A stretch of DNA of 64,000 nucleotides from Cladorrhinum sp. PSN259 (taxonomy: Eukaryota > Ascomycota > Sordariomycetes > Sordariales > Podosporaceae): positions 1 to 64,000 of the forward strand of contig MU867135.1 in NCBI GenBank assembly GCA_033725935.1, written 5' to 3'. Under the pieces are notes generated by a model. That model was not told where the DNA came from. It was given only the letters and a program-made list of their open reading frames with translations, and did not search any database. Positions 12,814 to 26,267 of this stretch are shown in pieces; the first letter of the stretch is position 1; every line of letters begins with the position of its first letter. Position numbers and translations under genes: made by a program.

Positions 12814-15800
12814 GATATTTTATGGGTGGATGGACTAGAATTTGAGTATAGGAATATATAGACGCGCGGGTGGACATACTAGATTTGCGTAGGACTTAGA
12901 AACTAAAGAACAAACACTGAAACGAAAGCCGCAACTGGTTCTCGGAGTAACTGGTATCCATGCCACCGACTGAGGAGGAGTTGGAAAGTTCTTAAGGGGA
13001 AAACAGTGAAAACACAGTGCATAGTATACCATAGGGCATACATGAGTGGGGATCTCTGCAAGAGTTAAGTGGCTATATGTTGATATCAATGCAAGTGAGC
13101 AGCTGGTCAGGACCGTGGCACCCTAGGAAGTACTCCGCTGTCTATTCTGATGACGTGAAGCTGCCTGTGAAGAATTCGCAGGAAGTAATATACACCACCT
13201 GTCTCACATTCTGAATACGTTTTCACATGCCACACCTTTGTCTGTTCCCATCGATCCTAACGAGCATAACACCAGCGCAGGTGCCCAGCCTTGATAGGAG
13301 ATAAAGGCTGTACTTTGGAGTGTATGCCGCGTTGTTTGAAGCGCCGAGGTGGCCTAGCTTGAGCATGTGTAGATGAGAAGGAACCTAGAAGGGACGGGGT
13401 TGAGCTTCTAGTTATGAGTCCTCAGCAATGGAAGGCGCACACAGTAAGTGGTGTCAGTCTCGCGAGTAAAGCCTGGTCATGATGCAGGGTGCCCGGTAAT
13501 AAATACGCAAATCTCAAGTCCTTTGATCTTCCCTCGCACTTGAGGTTCTGGCGGGCGTCGTGCAATCCCCGGCCCTTCAAGTCTACCGCAAGAGGTGGGT
13601 GTCACGGTAAAAGAACCTGGAAGCGACGACTTCTAGTCTACCTAATCTCCATGTGGATTGAATTTGCAGTGGTTGGCCACGAGAGTATAAACCCCCCCTC
13701 TCTCTCTCTGGAAACTCTCCCTCTTCCACCGAACCAGGAGCATGTGCTCATCCGCCTGGCAGCTTTGTAAGAAATGAAGCTTGCTGGCTGTTGGTACTAC
13801 TCGGTCATGATCCTGTGTCCTGTATTTTCCTTGCTCAGCTGAAACCGACAGACATCCCATTCGACTTGTTCTGTTCTTCTTCCAATGACCATTGTACGGG
13901 GTATAACCAGAGATTGGACGCCAAGGCCTGTGGAGCTGGATATTCTCGTCGCGTCTCAAAAAGTCCGAGGCTCCTCGTCTTGTCTACCTCCGACACACAC
14001 CGCTCAAAGATCACGCGAGCAATTGCATGTCGTTGATATATCGATGCCCCCATTTCCAAGATCTATATTTAGCCACATCATTCTACCCGTACCCAGCTCG
14101 TGATGATAGCTCCATCCCGTCGGTACTTGTAAGTGGCAAAATTAATGACGGCATCTTACTGATCACCAAGTTCAAGTGCCAACATGAGACTGGATCGATA
14201 CAAAGATCTGGACAAGGTGACAAGCTGAAATGTATGTTGGAGGACAAAAGCCAAATTTTCCATGCTTCTTGGGTTTCTTTCAAGCTCACATGCAGTAGCG
14301 AGCGGTGAGGCTGAGCCTGATGAAGCTCTCGTGAACACACTTTGGGCTGCGCGCATATCTCTATCTGGATGTTGAAGTTTGCCACCAACGGCCGCATTAA
14401 GAGTGCATCGAAAAACCGGGAAACTCGTGTGCAATGCCGTCATATTCAATATATCTGGCAGCCGTACCGATAGGCTCAGTCGAGAATAGAGATCTCTCAG
14501 CCCCCAATTCATACCAGCTTCCCCTCTTTTGCAAAAGGCTTGCCGCCGATCAATGCATGTTGATGGTTGTGCCTGAATGTGGATAGACCCTGATTTACCG
14601 AACTAGAAGGGCCCAAGGTTACACAAATATAGAAAGAGAGATGTCATGTCAAAGAGGAGCCAAAGGTCTGCGCCGCAGGCACGCACAGAATTAGCAGTGT
14701 GAGCTTTTTGACATACGAGGAAGGAAGAGCTAATGGTGGCTTATGCTAGCTCATCGCAGCAGCCAAGAGACTTCAAGCTGCAATAAGTGAGAGCTATCAC
14801 AAAATGTGAAAGAGCCGAGCTTCACAAAACCTGCTGATCAGATTTTCTGCGAGTCAAACAATTGAAACGTAGACCAGAAGACGCTAGCAAAGAGTACCCA
14901 TTCTTGCTGAATGAAAACTCGGTCTGCGCCGTTTATGGACCCCAAAGGGAAAGAGGAGCCAACGAGCATCGCCACAAATACCCATTCCTCTTCCGGCTTT
15001 TGGGTACCATGTTTGCCGCTTTGCATCTTCTTCTGTCTGTGCCGTGTGACCACACAATTGGTGTCAAATCAATTTGTTGAGCCATTTCCAATATAATTTT
15101 TCAACCTTTTTTTCAGAATAAATCGGACCATGGCAGTATACATTGAAGTTGAAGGTTGGACAAGGCGTCTACATGAAACTAGCTCCATCTCCACCTCCCA
15201 CATTTGGTGTAAGTGATAAGGGTTAGGGTATCTTTGAGTCACTTCAAACCCCCACCTTCCTGAGCAGGAAGATCAACAAGCAACGGGAAGGCATGAACGA
15301 ATGATGGAGATGAGACTTCGGCAAAAGGGACCTGCCTTAAAGTTTCTTCTTTGCATTTGTTCGAGCCGGCGATATCGCTCTGCATGATCAGCTTGCAGAA
15401 CCAGAAGATCGATACCTCCAATAGTTGGGATCAAGCATACTGCTCCAAGACTCTAGGAGAACTCCGTTCTCGTCACCAAAGAATACGCACACAGGAAAGA
15501 AGCGGCCGGTTCAGCGGCGCAGATGTCCCGGAAGCGAAAACAAAGCAAAGTAAAAAGTAAACAGTGAAGCTGCTGCGAATTTGCGGCACCTGCAAGCCCC
15601 GAGGATCAGAGAGTGGAGCCACTTCGAGTGAAACACTTTCGACATGACCCTCTCATCTTGCTATGTCACCTAAAAATATAGTGGAATCGTTTTGGACTGC
15701 ACTAAAAAGCTTTTTTCCCCTAATTTGCGAGGAGCACAACAGCATCACAAATCCGAAACATGAAACATGGTAGACTAGCTACGAACCGCCTTTTGCCCTA

Positions 15801-16879
15801 CTGCACTAATCAGCTCGTCCGCAGTCCTGCCATCGAGAATTGACATGTTATTCCAGGTTTGGCCTGTGCGCGCCGCCGTCCAGCCGTGTCTCAACGGAGA
15901 CAGATCTCACCAGCGGCTGAAGACGGGTTCGTCGTCGTGGCGGCGCTGGTCTTTCTAGATGGACAAAAAGGGGAATCTGTTCGATATTGGATAGTATATA
16001 TGAAATGTGACTCTCCTCCTTCCACCTTCTCATCTTCTGGCGCTGCACCGTTTCACCGCTTCAACCAGACCCCACCATCTTGCAGCAAGTCCAAAAAGAA
16101 AAGGAGCAACGAAGACCAACAAAAGCTTCTGCAATTATTGTAGTGTCTTCCCAGTTAACGCGTCCCGCCTCCAAACCGCGCGCCGAAGGCCGCCGAACAC
16201 GACCAGTGCCGTGCGTGCTGCGGCGGAGAAGGGGCTGCCCACAGCCAATGATCCGTCACCTCGCATTGGGGAGGAAACAAGACGAATTGGAGCTCTCTGC
16301 TCTCAAAAACTCCAGCATTCTCCCACGTGGATCCAGGACAGGAAAACGGCCACTGCCCAATGGATGTGGCCATTCACATTACATCTCGAACGAATTGACA
16401 ACAAATAAACAGCCGACTTCTGCACCCACATCAATGGGTTCCTGATCGGCCGGATACACTGGACCCCTCAAATCAAAATCATCACATAATTGCAGCCGTC
16501 TTCTTTTTACCCCTGCCGCTTCTCGTCTTACACAAATCTATATGTACTTCGTACAAGTCCCGCCCCTACTTTAATTTTTAATTTCAAGTTTCTATGTGTT
16601 GTTGGATCCTATTTTGTTGGCAGTGTGCGCTCTCGGAAATCTATACAAAGGCTCATGCGCCCCTGGGACTCGTCAAACCACACGCTTTGACGATCTAACA
16701 CAGGCCTGTCCGAATCCTGCATTCCGTCCAACCCATCCAGCATAGCATACCGAACAATTTTGCACGTGGAGGACACGAGGAGAAGCTGATATTTAAAAGG
16801 GTTGGAACAAGCACAGCGAGATCCAGATGCCCGATCAGATGCAGCAGGCAGCAAGCTTTTGAATAAGAAAAAAGAAGTC
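12814..16879. other. 4-kb gene-poor stretch
   Basis: Read on both strands: only short open frames without family features, no tRNA and no transposon ends. A CT run at about 13690-13710 is the only simple repeat noticed. It includes the receptor 3' flank and the promoter of the next gene. Confidence 0.5.
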
Positions 16880-19524
16880 ATGATGTGGGACAGGCTCAAA
16901 ACTCACAAACAGATGGGCGGTTCGGTAGTGGTTCCGGCAGACAACAAGATTCACATGAACGTTGGATATGGCACCGCGAGAACGACGACACAGACAAAAG
17001 GAGGATACAGTTACTCAATCAAGGGTGGCCCGCCTCCCCCGCGACCACCACGGGAGTTCTTGGAATCCTTGGAGGCGTCTCACCAGTGAGTTGCTTGATT
17101 CTTTAATTCTCAAAATTCCTTCCCCACTAAAGTTAGAGTGGGTAGCATTCCCCGGGATCTTCGTCTACTAGTGTTGGGTGGGTTGGAGAAGTGGTGCCTG
17201 CCGAGCAGTTGCAGTTGCAGTTGCAGTTGCAGTCACAGGCGCGCTTCTTTTTTGGGCACTGCCCACTGTGCTTACCTCACCCCTCTCTCTTCCTTCCACC
17301 GTCGAAGTTACTTCTTTTCAGGACATGGAACCTCAGCCTGCTGTTCCTGCATCCTGAAAGAAAAAGTAACTCTGCACAAACTGGAGAGGCCAGATGGTCC
17401 TCGGCTGACTGCATCTCACAACTGCCTTCGTCTCCCAATCTCTCTCACTGACGAAACACCAACAGTGAACCTGCACTAGCACCCGCAGTTCGAGAACCTC
17501 CGCCACGGAACCCCAACCGAATTACGGTTCGCGCTTCACATCATCGATCGTCGTCATCAGTAAACTCGCAAACTGCTGCACCAATAGCTCAGAGCTACAA
17601 AGTAACCGTGGCTACCAACTACGGTTACCGCTACGGCGGGGCGGAGGAAATCTCCCCGCCGAGCTCTCCAGAACCCGACTCGCAGGGCGCAGAGCGTTAT
17701 CTTCCCGGAGATGTGTCACCCATAGATGAAGATGACGACCCGAACCTTCAGCAACAGCAATCTGCCCCGCCTGTCATTAATGGAGCGTATCGAAATGCTG
17801 GGTCGGAAGAGCCAGCCACCCGACAGGCTGGGAATTCACCACAAGCGGTTCCAAACAATAATAACCGTGCCGCCGCGACCAGCATCCCCATGATGCGTCG
17901 AGAAAAGAGAAAACAGACAGCGGCTGCTGGAGGTGTCATGGCGCAACAGCAGCACCGGAACCCACTACCCCGCCAAATTCAGGCCGATCCTCCTCGCGAT
18001 ACACCCCGCTGGGATCCACTGACTGGCGAGCGGGCAACCGCTGATCGCCGTCCATCCCAGCAGGTAAATCCGCCCGATTTTGGCCAAGGCTTGGGAATAA
18101 CCTCACACGTATGGGCTTCACCACAGAGCAGCCCGACTGTTACGACTCAGTCTTTCACCGACAGATGGAGGAGAATAGCGAAGAAGGCCGCGGCCGTTCG
18201 GGACAGAGAGTCCAATGATACCGACCCGGCAGCCGGTGCTTTCATGTCCTCTCGTCCAGGCTGGAAGGGGGCCAGTGGTCGAGCCCCCATTGTCGAACCT
18301 GTTCACGATAATCCTGAGGTTGCTCCATTGAGAATTCCCGAAAAAAGCAGCAGGCGAAGCACCGCACAGGCACAATCTAACAACAAACCTGGGATCACAC
18401 TAGGTGGTGCGCTGCGACGAGGGGAGACCCCACCCATCAGCCCTCCAGCATCTGAAACACCCGCCAGGTCCGGCCCACGAGAAACCTTTAGGAACAATGC
18501 TTACCCCTCAGCCCAGCAGACTCAAGTGACGCAGTTGCAGTCACAGAGTGGTCGGAGTTACCCAAGCCCTCCCCTGTCTGGCACTCTGCTCGGAGGGGAC
18601 GCCCCTTCAGTAGCCGCCAGAGAGCTTGCACGAGATGGCCTTCCCAGTAACATGACCGTTCTGCCAAGCCCGACCTTCAACGTCAACGCGCGCGAGTCAA
18701 ACGCTCTTCGTAGGAAGCCGCCGCCGATGCATACCCACGAGCGGCAGCAAGGCTCCATCTCATCACTCTATTCCCAGCCGTCACCATCGCCTCAGACCGC
18801 TGCCGCGCCTCCCCTTGCATTGCACATTCCCGATATCAACCCGACTGTTCAACCCCCAGTCAACCACGAGGCTTGGGTACAGCCTCCATCTCGTTTCAGC
18901 ATTACTACATACGCTACAAGCAACACTGGTACTACTAGAGAGGACGGTGACGATCTGGTTGAGGAAGACCAACCTCCTGTACCTTCCTTGCCTACAGGCT
19001 TGATCAAGACGGGCCGTTCTTCTGAGAACAGCCCCGTCACGTCTGCTATTGACCAATTTATGGCCTCGCCCTTCTCATACCACGCTGAGCAGCCCACGAT
19101 GCTGGCAGCTGCCAACCCAGCCATTGCCCGCGCCCAAGCCATCGAGCGTCCAAACTCTCGAGCCTCGGATATCAACAAGACCCTTCCTCCTGCGCCGCCG
19201 GAAGTGACTGCCGGGGAAGCTCAGGATCGTGTCGCCATGTTACGGGCGCAGAGTAGCGCATTGGCTAATCGTCGCCTCAACATCGAGCGACTGATCACTC
19301 AGATGACTGAGATGATGCCCACCGACAAGCTCATGAACAGTGATGAGGTGATTCGTAAGCGGGAGCAGGAGAAGAAGAAGGTTGGGGCACTTGAGATGGA
19401 ATTGTCAGAGGTCAAGAGGGAGGAGCATGAGGTGGGGCTTAAGCTTCATCGGGCATATAAACGACTCGACAGAGATACCGAGTGGGAGACGACGGGGTTG
19501 TGGGTGAGAAGAGTTACGAACTAA
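16880..19524 (+). CDS. Proline-rich disordered protein with C-terminal coiled coil, function unknown
   Basis: Not recognised. Two exons (16880-17085, 17466-19524) give 754 residues; the 380-nt intron is unusually long for this window. The ATG at 16880 is the first in the frame, giving MMWDRLKTHKQMGG. The first exon includes VGYGTARTTTQTKGGYSYS and a PPPPRPP motif. The middle (about residues 70-620) is low-complexity, rich in Pro, Ser, Gln and Asn, and probably disordered. The last 100 residues are charged and helical (RAQSSALANRRLNIERLITQ...KREQEKKKVGALEMELSEVKREEHEV), ending WETTGLWVRRV, and look like a conserved coiled coil. No signal peptide or membrane segment. An adaptor or scaffold is possible, but that is a guess. 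The exon 1 join rests on phase and splice consensus only. Confidence 0.75.
17205..17233 (+). repeat. GCAGTT hexamer repeat inside an intron
   Basis: Four perfect GCAGTT copies (17205-17228) plus a partial copy, within the long intron of the proline-rich protein gene. A short copy (GCAGTTGCAGTCACAG) recurs in exon 2 near 18532. Confidence 0.85.
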
Positions 19525-21322
19525 ACTGACTATGAGAAATCATTGATGGATATGATGTGTGGTGGAAGAAACGGGATGGATATGGTTTAGGTTATTTTTG
19601 AGCGAGGAGTTCTTTTTCTTTACTTCGGCTCGTATTCTTTGCAACGTGTTGTAAAGTTTATGGATGGCAAGCATGCCTTCAATTTGCAAGTTAACAGGAC
19701 TTGCGAGAAGCAAAAAAATATGCCTACAAGGCAAAGCATGTCAGGCGCTCTTTTATTTCTCCATTTTATCTTCACAACCTATTATCCTTGGTTATCAAGG
19801 CATGTTAGGAGGTTTTATGGGGCTTTTGTTACCAATGGAGACTTATGTATGTACCTAGGCATAGGGAACGACGAGGACAGGGACAATAGTATATAATGGA
19901 ACAACTTCCTCCATGATTCAAGCGCTTGAAAGATTGTGTTGCGGACGGATATTTTATTGCTGTTGTACATGTCCATGTAACACTCACCAAAATGAAAGCT
20001 TGCATGGCTATGGTGTGAGAGAGCACTGCAGACTCGGAGTTACCTAAGCCACCGTGTGGCTATTAAGCCCTCGTTACCATCGTCAAGAACTTGAACCCCG
20101 AAAGCGATTCGGGACTGTTAACATTGCGCCTTCATGAGGAAATATTTTAAACATGAGAGAAAATGAGAGAAAATGACTGAGACGAGTTGTGGCGGGTGAA
20201 GTAGATTATTATGGGTGAGGCACAAACGACATTTGGGTGTGTTAGATATGTACACGTTGAGTAAGATATGGCACAGTGAGATTGGCGTCTTCTTCTTTCG
20301 TGTACCTATTCAAATTTTGTGTTTCTGTGAGGCATAATTGATTCTGGGGTCTATTTGTTGCTCTATTAATAATTTGTTGCGCTGCGTGGATGTGATGTTG
20401 TTTTTTGTTTGACATGTCATTTGAGTTGGGAATCGTCAACACTGCCGTAACCGCATACAAAGCTTCCAAATTGTACTCTTGAAAGATAGGCCAAAGTAGA
20501 CCAGAATATATTTTCCTCCTCTCTTGCCTCTCGGCCCTATGTGCTGGCGTTCTCACCAGATAGAATCATCCCTCTGTTCATCACCATTTTGCCCTTCCAT
20601 TTTGATTTAGAAACTAAAGCATCTATCCCATATACTTCTCCCATTCTCTGTCTTGGCAGTGTGTGTAAAATGTGAGCTTGTATTTCGCAAACTGTCCTTC
20701 CCAAACTGTGCTTCATGCTCCTCTGCTGCTATAAAAGAAATAGGTATCATTCTGTTTCGAAAGAGCAAAAACAAACAGTAGTTCAGGAATCGTTATTCTG
20801 TGAAGAAAAAAGAAAGGAGGTTTTATATATCCCAAACTCCGCTTGCTCCTTGAATTGCAAAGAATTATTCATTGTGTATTGCCTCCCACGCTGAAGAACA
20901 AAAGAGAAGTAATTGAGTCCTTTTTAAAAAAAAAACCCTTCTCACCCAGATTGAAGATAAAATATGAATATAAGGCCCATGACTCTGTAAAACATGGTTC
21001 ATGAATGAAGAATAACTTAGATTCCATGGGCGATATCAGATTTTGAGCCTTTTGAAGGAGACAAGAGGAGTGAAGCAAGCCAGGGAAAGCAAACATAAAA
21101 ACAAGTCAAGCACAAGGTATGTGTGGTATTGGCAATATGACACAAAAATGATACAAAGAACAAGAGCCAAAGAAGGCAATTCCGCTTGGCAAAAGGGGTA
21201 CAAAAAAAGAGGTAATGACTTTCGAGTTTCGATAAGTTGAAAATATTTCTCGCATCAAGTCTTGCTGGCATTCAAGTTCTGGCGGAAATAATACTCTTTT
21301 TTAGTTGGCAAAACTGGTGAGC
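19525..21322. other. Convergent intergenic region
   Basis: Lies between the 3' ends of two converging genes. AT-rich, with no supported ORF; it probably holds two 3' untranslated regions. Confidence 0.55.
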
Positions 21323-24300
21323 TCATGGAGGTGTCACCGAAGAGTGTGGCGAGCCAAGCATACCGCCACTACCGGTGCTGGCTTTTCGCAGTGGTGAGTT
21401 GAGCAAGCTCTTGCGGACATGTGCCGGCAACGTTGGAGGGATATCTTCATCATCACCCGATGAAGAAGAGTCGTCATCAATGGCTATAGGCTCAGGTTGC
21501 TCAGGTTTGAGTGGACCAGACGTTGGTGTCGATAAGGGAGCAAGTCTGCTGGACATATCCAGCGATGATGGCTCGTTTGATGGCTGAGATGGTGGCCTAG
21601 AAGGAACCCCTGGTCTAGAAATCGAAGCAAGAGCAGCAGCAGGAACATCCTGCCCTGAAGAAACCTTGCGAGTAGGAGTCTCATCCGCCACAGACTTGTA
21701 TGGCGTGACATAACCGCCACCATCAGCCACGCGACGGCGTTTTGCGTCGTGCTCATCAACTGCCGCAGAGCTCGGAGCCTTGGGCGTGTTGGCTGCCGTC
21801 CAACCGCTACCAGCTGGCCTCGGGTGAACATCGCTGGCGACGGCAGCTGCTTGCCCGACATTCTGCTGTGGAGTAGTACCCAGAGACTCTCTCGCCGCCA
21901 GTTCCTTTTCCGCACGCTTAATGCCCAAGCGTTCCTTTTCTGCCGCAATCTCGGCCTTGGTACGACGCTCACGGAGGCGCACGCCATACTTTTTGCGTAT
22001 CATTGACTGCTTAGTACCAAAGCTGTTCCTGAGACCATCGATTTTGGTACGCCTCTCGTTTTCATTGGCGATAAGCTCCGCCTCGGCGAATCTAGGCCCA
22101 TATTTCAGCTCCGCTTCATGCAGCTCCGCATTCATAGCGTTCCTCTGATCCTCACTTAGGTGGGCGTAGGGGTCTGATGTGTTCGGAGAGCCAGCAGTGC
22201 CAGGAGTCCCGGCTACATGGTTGGCTACACGGGAAGCTACTGGAGTGGACTGTGGTTGCGAGGAGAGCTGACCGTTGGGAGCGGGACCCTGGGACGGAAG
22301 GATGGAAACAGGATTTACTTGAGCTACGGGAGTAGCCCTGGGTGGTCTGCCAGGCCCACGAGACGCTTTGACTGCAGGTGGTGGTGCTTGGGCCGCATCA
22401 ATATTACCGCACTGTTTACCGTGAAGATGCTAATCTGAGGGTCAGTATATCTCTCGGTGACTCGGGAAATGATGGTGAAACCTACGCCTTGCAAGTCCTC
22501 TCCTCGCTCAAATCCCTGGCCACAGTGCTGACATGAAGTCACAAACCCATTGGCGGTAGGGGGTATTTGGCTACAAACATTATACCTCATATGCTAGGAG
22601 GAGTTAGCAGCATAAAAACTGAGGGGACGCGGAAAGTTCGTACATAATCAAAGGGCTGTGGTTGACCAAATGTCCGATAGCACCTTGAACATTGGAGTGG
22701 CTGGGCTGGGTGATACCCTGGTGCTGGTGGAGTATGGTGACCCTGGAATGATCCATTGGTGGCAGTGGAAGCACCTGGGTAAGCTTCGTGAGGCATGACA
22801 CGCTCATGTGGCCCTTCTTGTTGAATCTCATCGTCAGGTCCAAAGCCAAGACGTTCAGCTTTGGCGAGTGCTTGTGTCAGTGGCTTGGCTTCGATGGTCA
22901 AAAGACGCTTCTCGAGACATTTGTCCAGGAAGCCATCACTGGCCTTGGCGATGATGAGATCGGCAACCTTGTCGAGGTCCTGTGTGGAGATGTGGCCAAC
23001 GAGCTCAACCAGGGAATCGGCAACCATCTTGCCACCAAAGTCGCGAACGGCGCGCTGAGTGATGACGGGGAGGGCGTGATGGATCGATGCATTGAGCTGA
23101 CTCTGGGTTAGCAAGGTGGAATCTGAACCAGCCGCAGGTGACGGTGGACGGTACGGTGACACGTGCATGGTCGTGGTCAGGAAGGGGGAGGGGCCATGGA
23201 TTTGAGATGAAATAAGGTTGATCGGTCAGATTCATCCCGGCAACAGCTCAATTAAAGTAAGAGATAATAAGGGCCCCAACAAGCGAGAGTTTATATGAAA
23301 TGCAAACGGATAAAGAGACGAGGAAACAGACTACGGTTATTAACATATAACAATTAATTTACGACTTACAATGAATGCTTGATGAAACTCGGAGCCTAGC
23401 AGGCACTTTTCCCAGTGGTCCCGGACAATGCGCCGGACCGCCTCGGGCAGACTCTGCTGAATCGCATATGTCATGCGCGTGCAGTCATCAACAAACTTGG
23501 GATTTAGACGCGCATAGTCCTGCGCTGGCGAGGGGAAGCCTTGAGATGGTTGCGGAGGCGGCGGTTGACTTGCTCTCCTCACCGCAGGGGGATCCATGAT
23601 GATGGGTCGCTTTGTTGGCGCAGGCGGGCGCGGATGATACTGCTTGAAATGGTAGTGCGACGGTGACTGGAATTGGGATGGATGCGCCGAAGTAGGCGAC
23701 GGCAGTGGTGATTGTTGTGAAAGGAGATATGTATGTTGATACTGTTGCGACGGCAATGGTGACGGCGGAGAGATTTGCGCTGATCGCGTTTGTGGGGCCG
23801 ATTGTTGATGATGCGCCTGGACGGGCTGGGCGTGCTGGGAAGGGAGTGGAAGCGCCGGAGGGTGCGGAGCCGCGTGCGGATGCGGATGCGGATGCGGATG
23901 CGGATGCGGATGCGGATGCGCAGACGTGGCCGGCTGATGTTGCTGCGGCGGCGGCGGCGGCTGGGGCTGTGGTTGTTGGGGTGGTTGTGGGAGAGTTGCT
24001 GTTGGCTCTTGGATGGGTTGAGATTGCGCCGCTGGCGGTGGTTGTTGTGGGGATTCTCTAACTGGACCTTGCCCATTACTAGCCGTAGCCGTGGTGGAGT
24101 GTACAACTCCAGGTTGGGCTTGACCACCATCGTACTTGACCGTCAATGGGAGCCTCCAACGAACGTTCAGCTGATCCTGGCCTTTGCCGGTTGCTTGCGC
24201 CGCCGGGTCTGGGGCAGGGCCAAGGCCGTTGATGGTCGTCAACGCCGGCATTTGGGATGAGGGAGTTCCGGACCGGGACTCGGGGCTGTTTGCCGACTTG

Positions 24301-24494
24301 GCAACCGGCACTGCTTCGAGGATAGCTGTAGCCTCTACGCGGGGAGGGGATGCGGATTGAGACGGCGGCACAGTAATTGAGCTCCTTGCCTCTTGCGAAT
24401 TTGCAGGTTCATTGTGGTGTATGTCCGAGACTACAGGCGCAGGAACTGGTGCTTCCTGTTGGTTTGGACGCCGCGATTCTTCAGTAGATGCCAT
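21323..24494 (-). CDS. Nuclear-type protein with two C2HC zinc fingers and an AT-hook
   Basis: Four exons (24494-23370, 23102-22644, 22593-22486, 22429-21323), all phase 0, give 932 residues. Residues 1-330 are Pro/Gln/Ser-rich and include a His-Pro repeat. About 335-510 is a helical conserved-looking region (MTYAIQQSLPEAVRRIVRDH, then SIHHALPVITQRAVRDFGGK). Two fingers follow, each C-x2-C-x12-H-x5-C: C513, C516, H529, C535 and C549, C552, H565, C571. An AT-hook-like PGRP core sits at 590-593 (KASRGPGRPPRAT), followed by a basic coiled coil (about 665-755) and a disordered tail ending GMLGSPHSSV. The layout suggests a chromatin or transcription regulator; I do not recognise the family. The start is the first ATG in the frame. 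Confidence 0.85.
23875..23921 (-). repeat. GGATGC hexamer repeat encoding His-Pro repeats
   Basis: On the minus strand this reads as repeated CATCCG codons inside exon 1 of the zinc-finger gene and encodes an uninterrupted His-Pro run of about seven units. Near-identical hexamers point to recent slippage. Confidence 0.9.
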
Positions 24495-26267
24495 TTCGAT
24501 GCTGTGGGCGGGACGCCGACGACGCGACCCCGCGTTGCCCGACTTGGACCTATTAGCCCCCCTGCAACGGCACTCCGAGTCCAGTAGTCGAAAAGGACAA
24601 GGCAAACAACGTGCTAAGATCCAAAGATCTTGCCTGTTGTGCCCGCGCCTCTTGCCTCGCTGAGGCTAGAGGATCAGAGAAAAAGATCCAAAAAGGTAAC
24701 GGCAGCCCCCAACGAGCTACTTGTGGGAGTTGTACCCGAAAATGTTTCGGGACGGAACAACAAAGTGATGACGCGCAGGCGTTCCTTAGCCAAAACTTGA
24801 GATCTGAAAAAAAACAAAAGGGTTTGAGTGTGATGAACGAGGCGTCCGCAAAAGAGAAATCCTGCAGCAGAGTTCTCTTTCAAGAAACTTGAGAGTTCCT
24901 TCTTGTTGCTCGATGGGGAATCGCGGGACCGGCAGGAGGATAAAGTAAGAAGCGTAGCGACGCTACCGATAAAAAAAAGTACCCTCGATTTTTAAAACGT
25001 ATTTCTTCCTTTTCGCTTTTGAGAGTAGCCCTTCGGTTAAAAGGGAGGGGTTTGTTAATTTAATAAAAAATTAACAAGCTTAATCAAAAAACTCCAACCA
25101 ATCCAGCTAGCTTCCGAAATTGAATATTTGCTAAACTATACCTAAAGCTACCTCCACACATTTCATGCCCTGACCTTGCTTTCCCTGGCCCGTGCTTCCT
25201 TTCCCCATTGAGGGATCCACAGGGGCCGGACACCCTGATGGCCAAAGGGCGTCAATTGTTCAATTTCCGGTGCAATTCTTGTCTATCATCATTTCATCAT
25301 TTTGGACGATTGATATTTTTGGGCCCCAATGTTTCCACTGTCTGATGTCTATGAACATTCATCGAGCGATTCATCGCTAGTGATTGGTGATAGATAGAAA
25401 ATTCGACATGAGAGAATAAGGGGATGGGGACGGGTATCTGCACCTTGACTTTTTGTTTTTTGGCCGTCTGCTTCCACCACAGTGTCCATGGTGGGACCTG
25501 ACAAATTTCGGATCCTGGTGCACCTCTCTTCTCCCTTCGATCAGGAAGCCACGTCAAAAACTTCTGCGCTGCGTATTATGTTATGCCGGGTTATAATGTC
25601 TCTAATCATGATGAAACGCAAAGATAAATGCTGGCAGGAGTTGCATGAGTTCATGTCCGAGCTCGAAACTACTTTAACTTTTTACCCCGTCCAGAATGTC
25701 AGGATGGAATGTGTGGCTTTGATCCCGTGTATCACACAGCTAGATGTATACAGGATTTCGGGATTCACTTGCTTGTCTTGCCGACATGGCGGCGCCACAA
25801 AACACGAGCTGCAAGATGAACCTCATGTGGATATTTACGTAACTAAGACGCCAAAATACCCAAAATATGCGTGGTTTGGAATGCCTCTTGTGCCCAGGTC
25901 GGGTAAATGCTGCAAACGTGCGAAAATAGCTGCAGGGATTTATATATCAACAGCCGAGAGGTTTTGGGAAAAATAAGTATTATTTCTAGACAGAGACGGC
26001 TTGAAAATAAGTCCCGTCCAGATGGCGCTTGACTCGACCAAAACGGGACGCAATTTAACACAACATTATAAAAACAGCCACCGCAAAGTAAACGCCAAAA
26101 ACATGGCATTTCCGGAAATGTAAAAAGAGAAACTCCTTGAAATGGTATCTTTAGTGTGGCCTTCGCCTCTGCCAACGCTCGACGGCTGCAACCAAATGAA
26201 ATCCGCTCCCTCAATATGTTCAAACTACAGAATGCCTGCTTCACACTCCATGCTATGGCGAGAGCCA
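24495..26267. other. Intergenic: zinc-finger gene promoter and annexin 3' flank
   Basis: About 1.8 kb. 24960-25160 is AT-rich with a near-palindrome around 25055-25075 (TTAATTTAAT...ATTAAC). An open frame at 25482-25976 has no recognisable features and many rare residues, and is treated as chance. Confidence 0.5.

Noticed and set aside
12814..16879. Search for tRNA genes, transposon ends or RIP-mutated repeats in the longest gene-free stretch
   Set aside because: No cloverleaf with a GGTTCRA arm, no terminal repeats and no strongly TA-skewed duplicated sequence was found by eye.
23579..24260. Alternate-frame ORFs with Asp-Ala or Met-Arg repeats over the zinc-finger gene
   Set aside because: Other readings of the GGATGC hexamer repeat.
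25482..25976. 164-aa plus-strand ORF
   Set aside because: No start context, no domain, unlikely composition; flanked by no splice or promoter signals.
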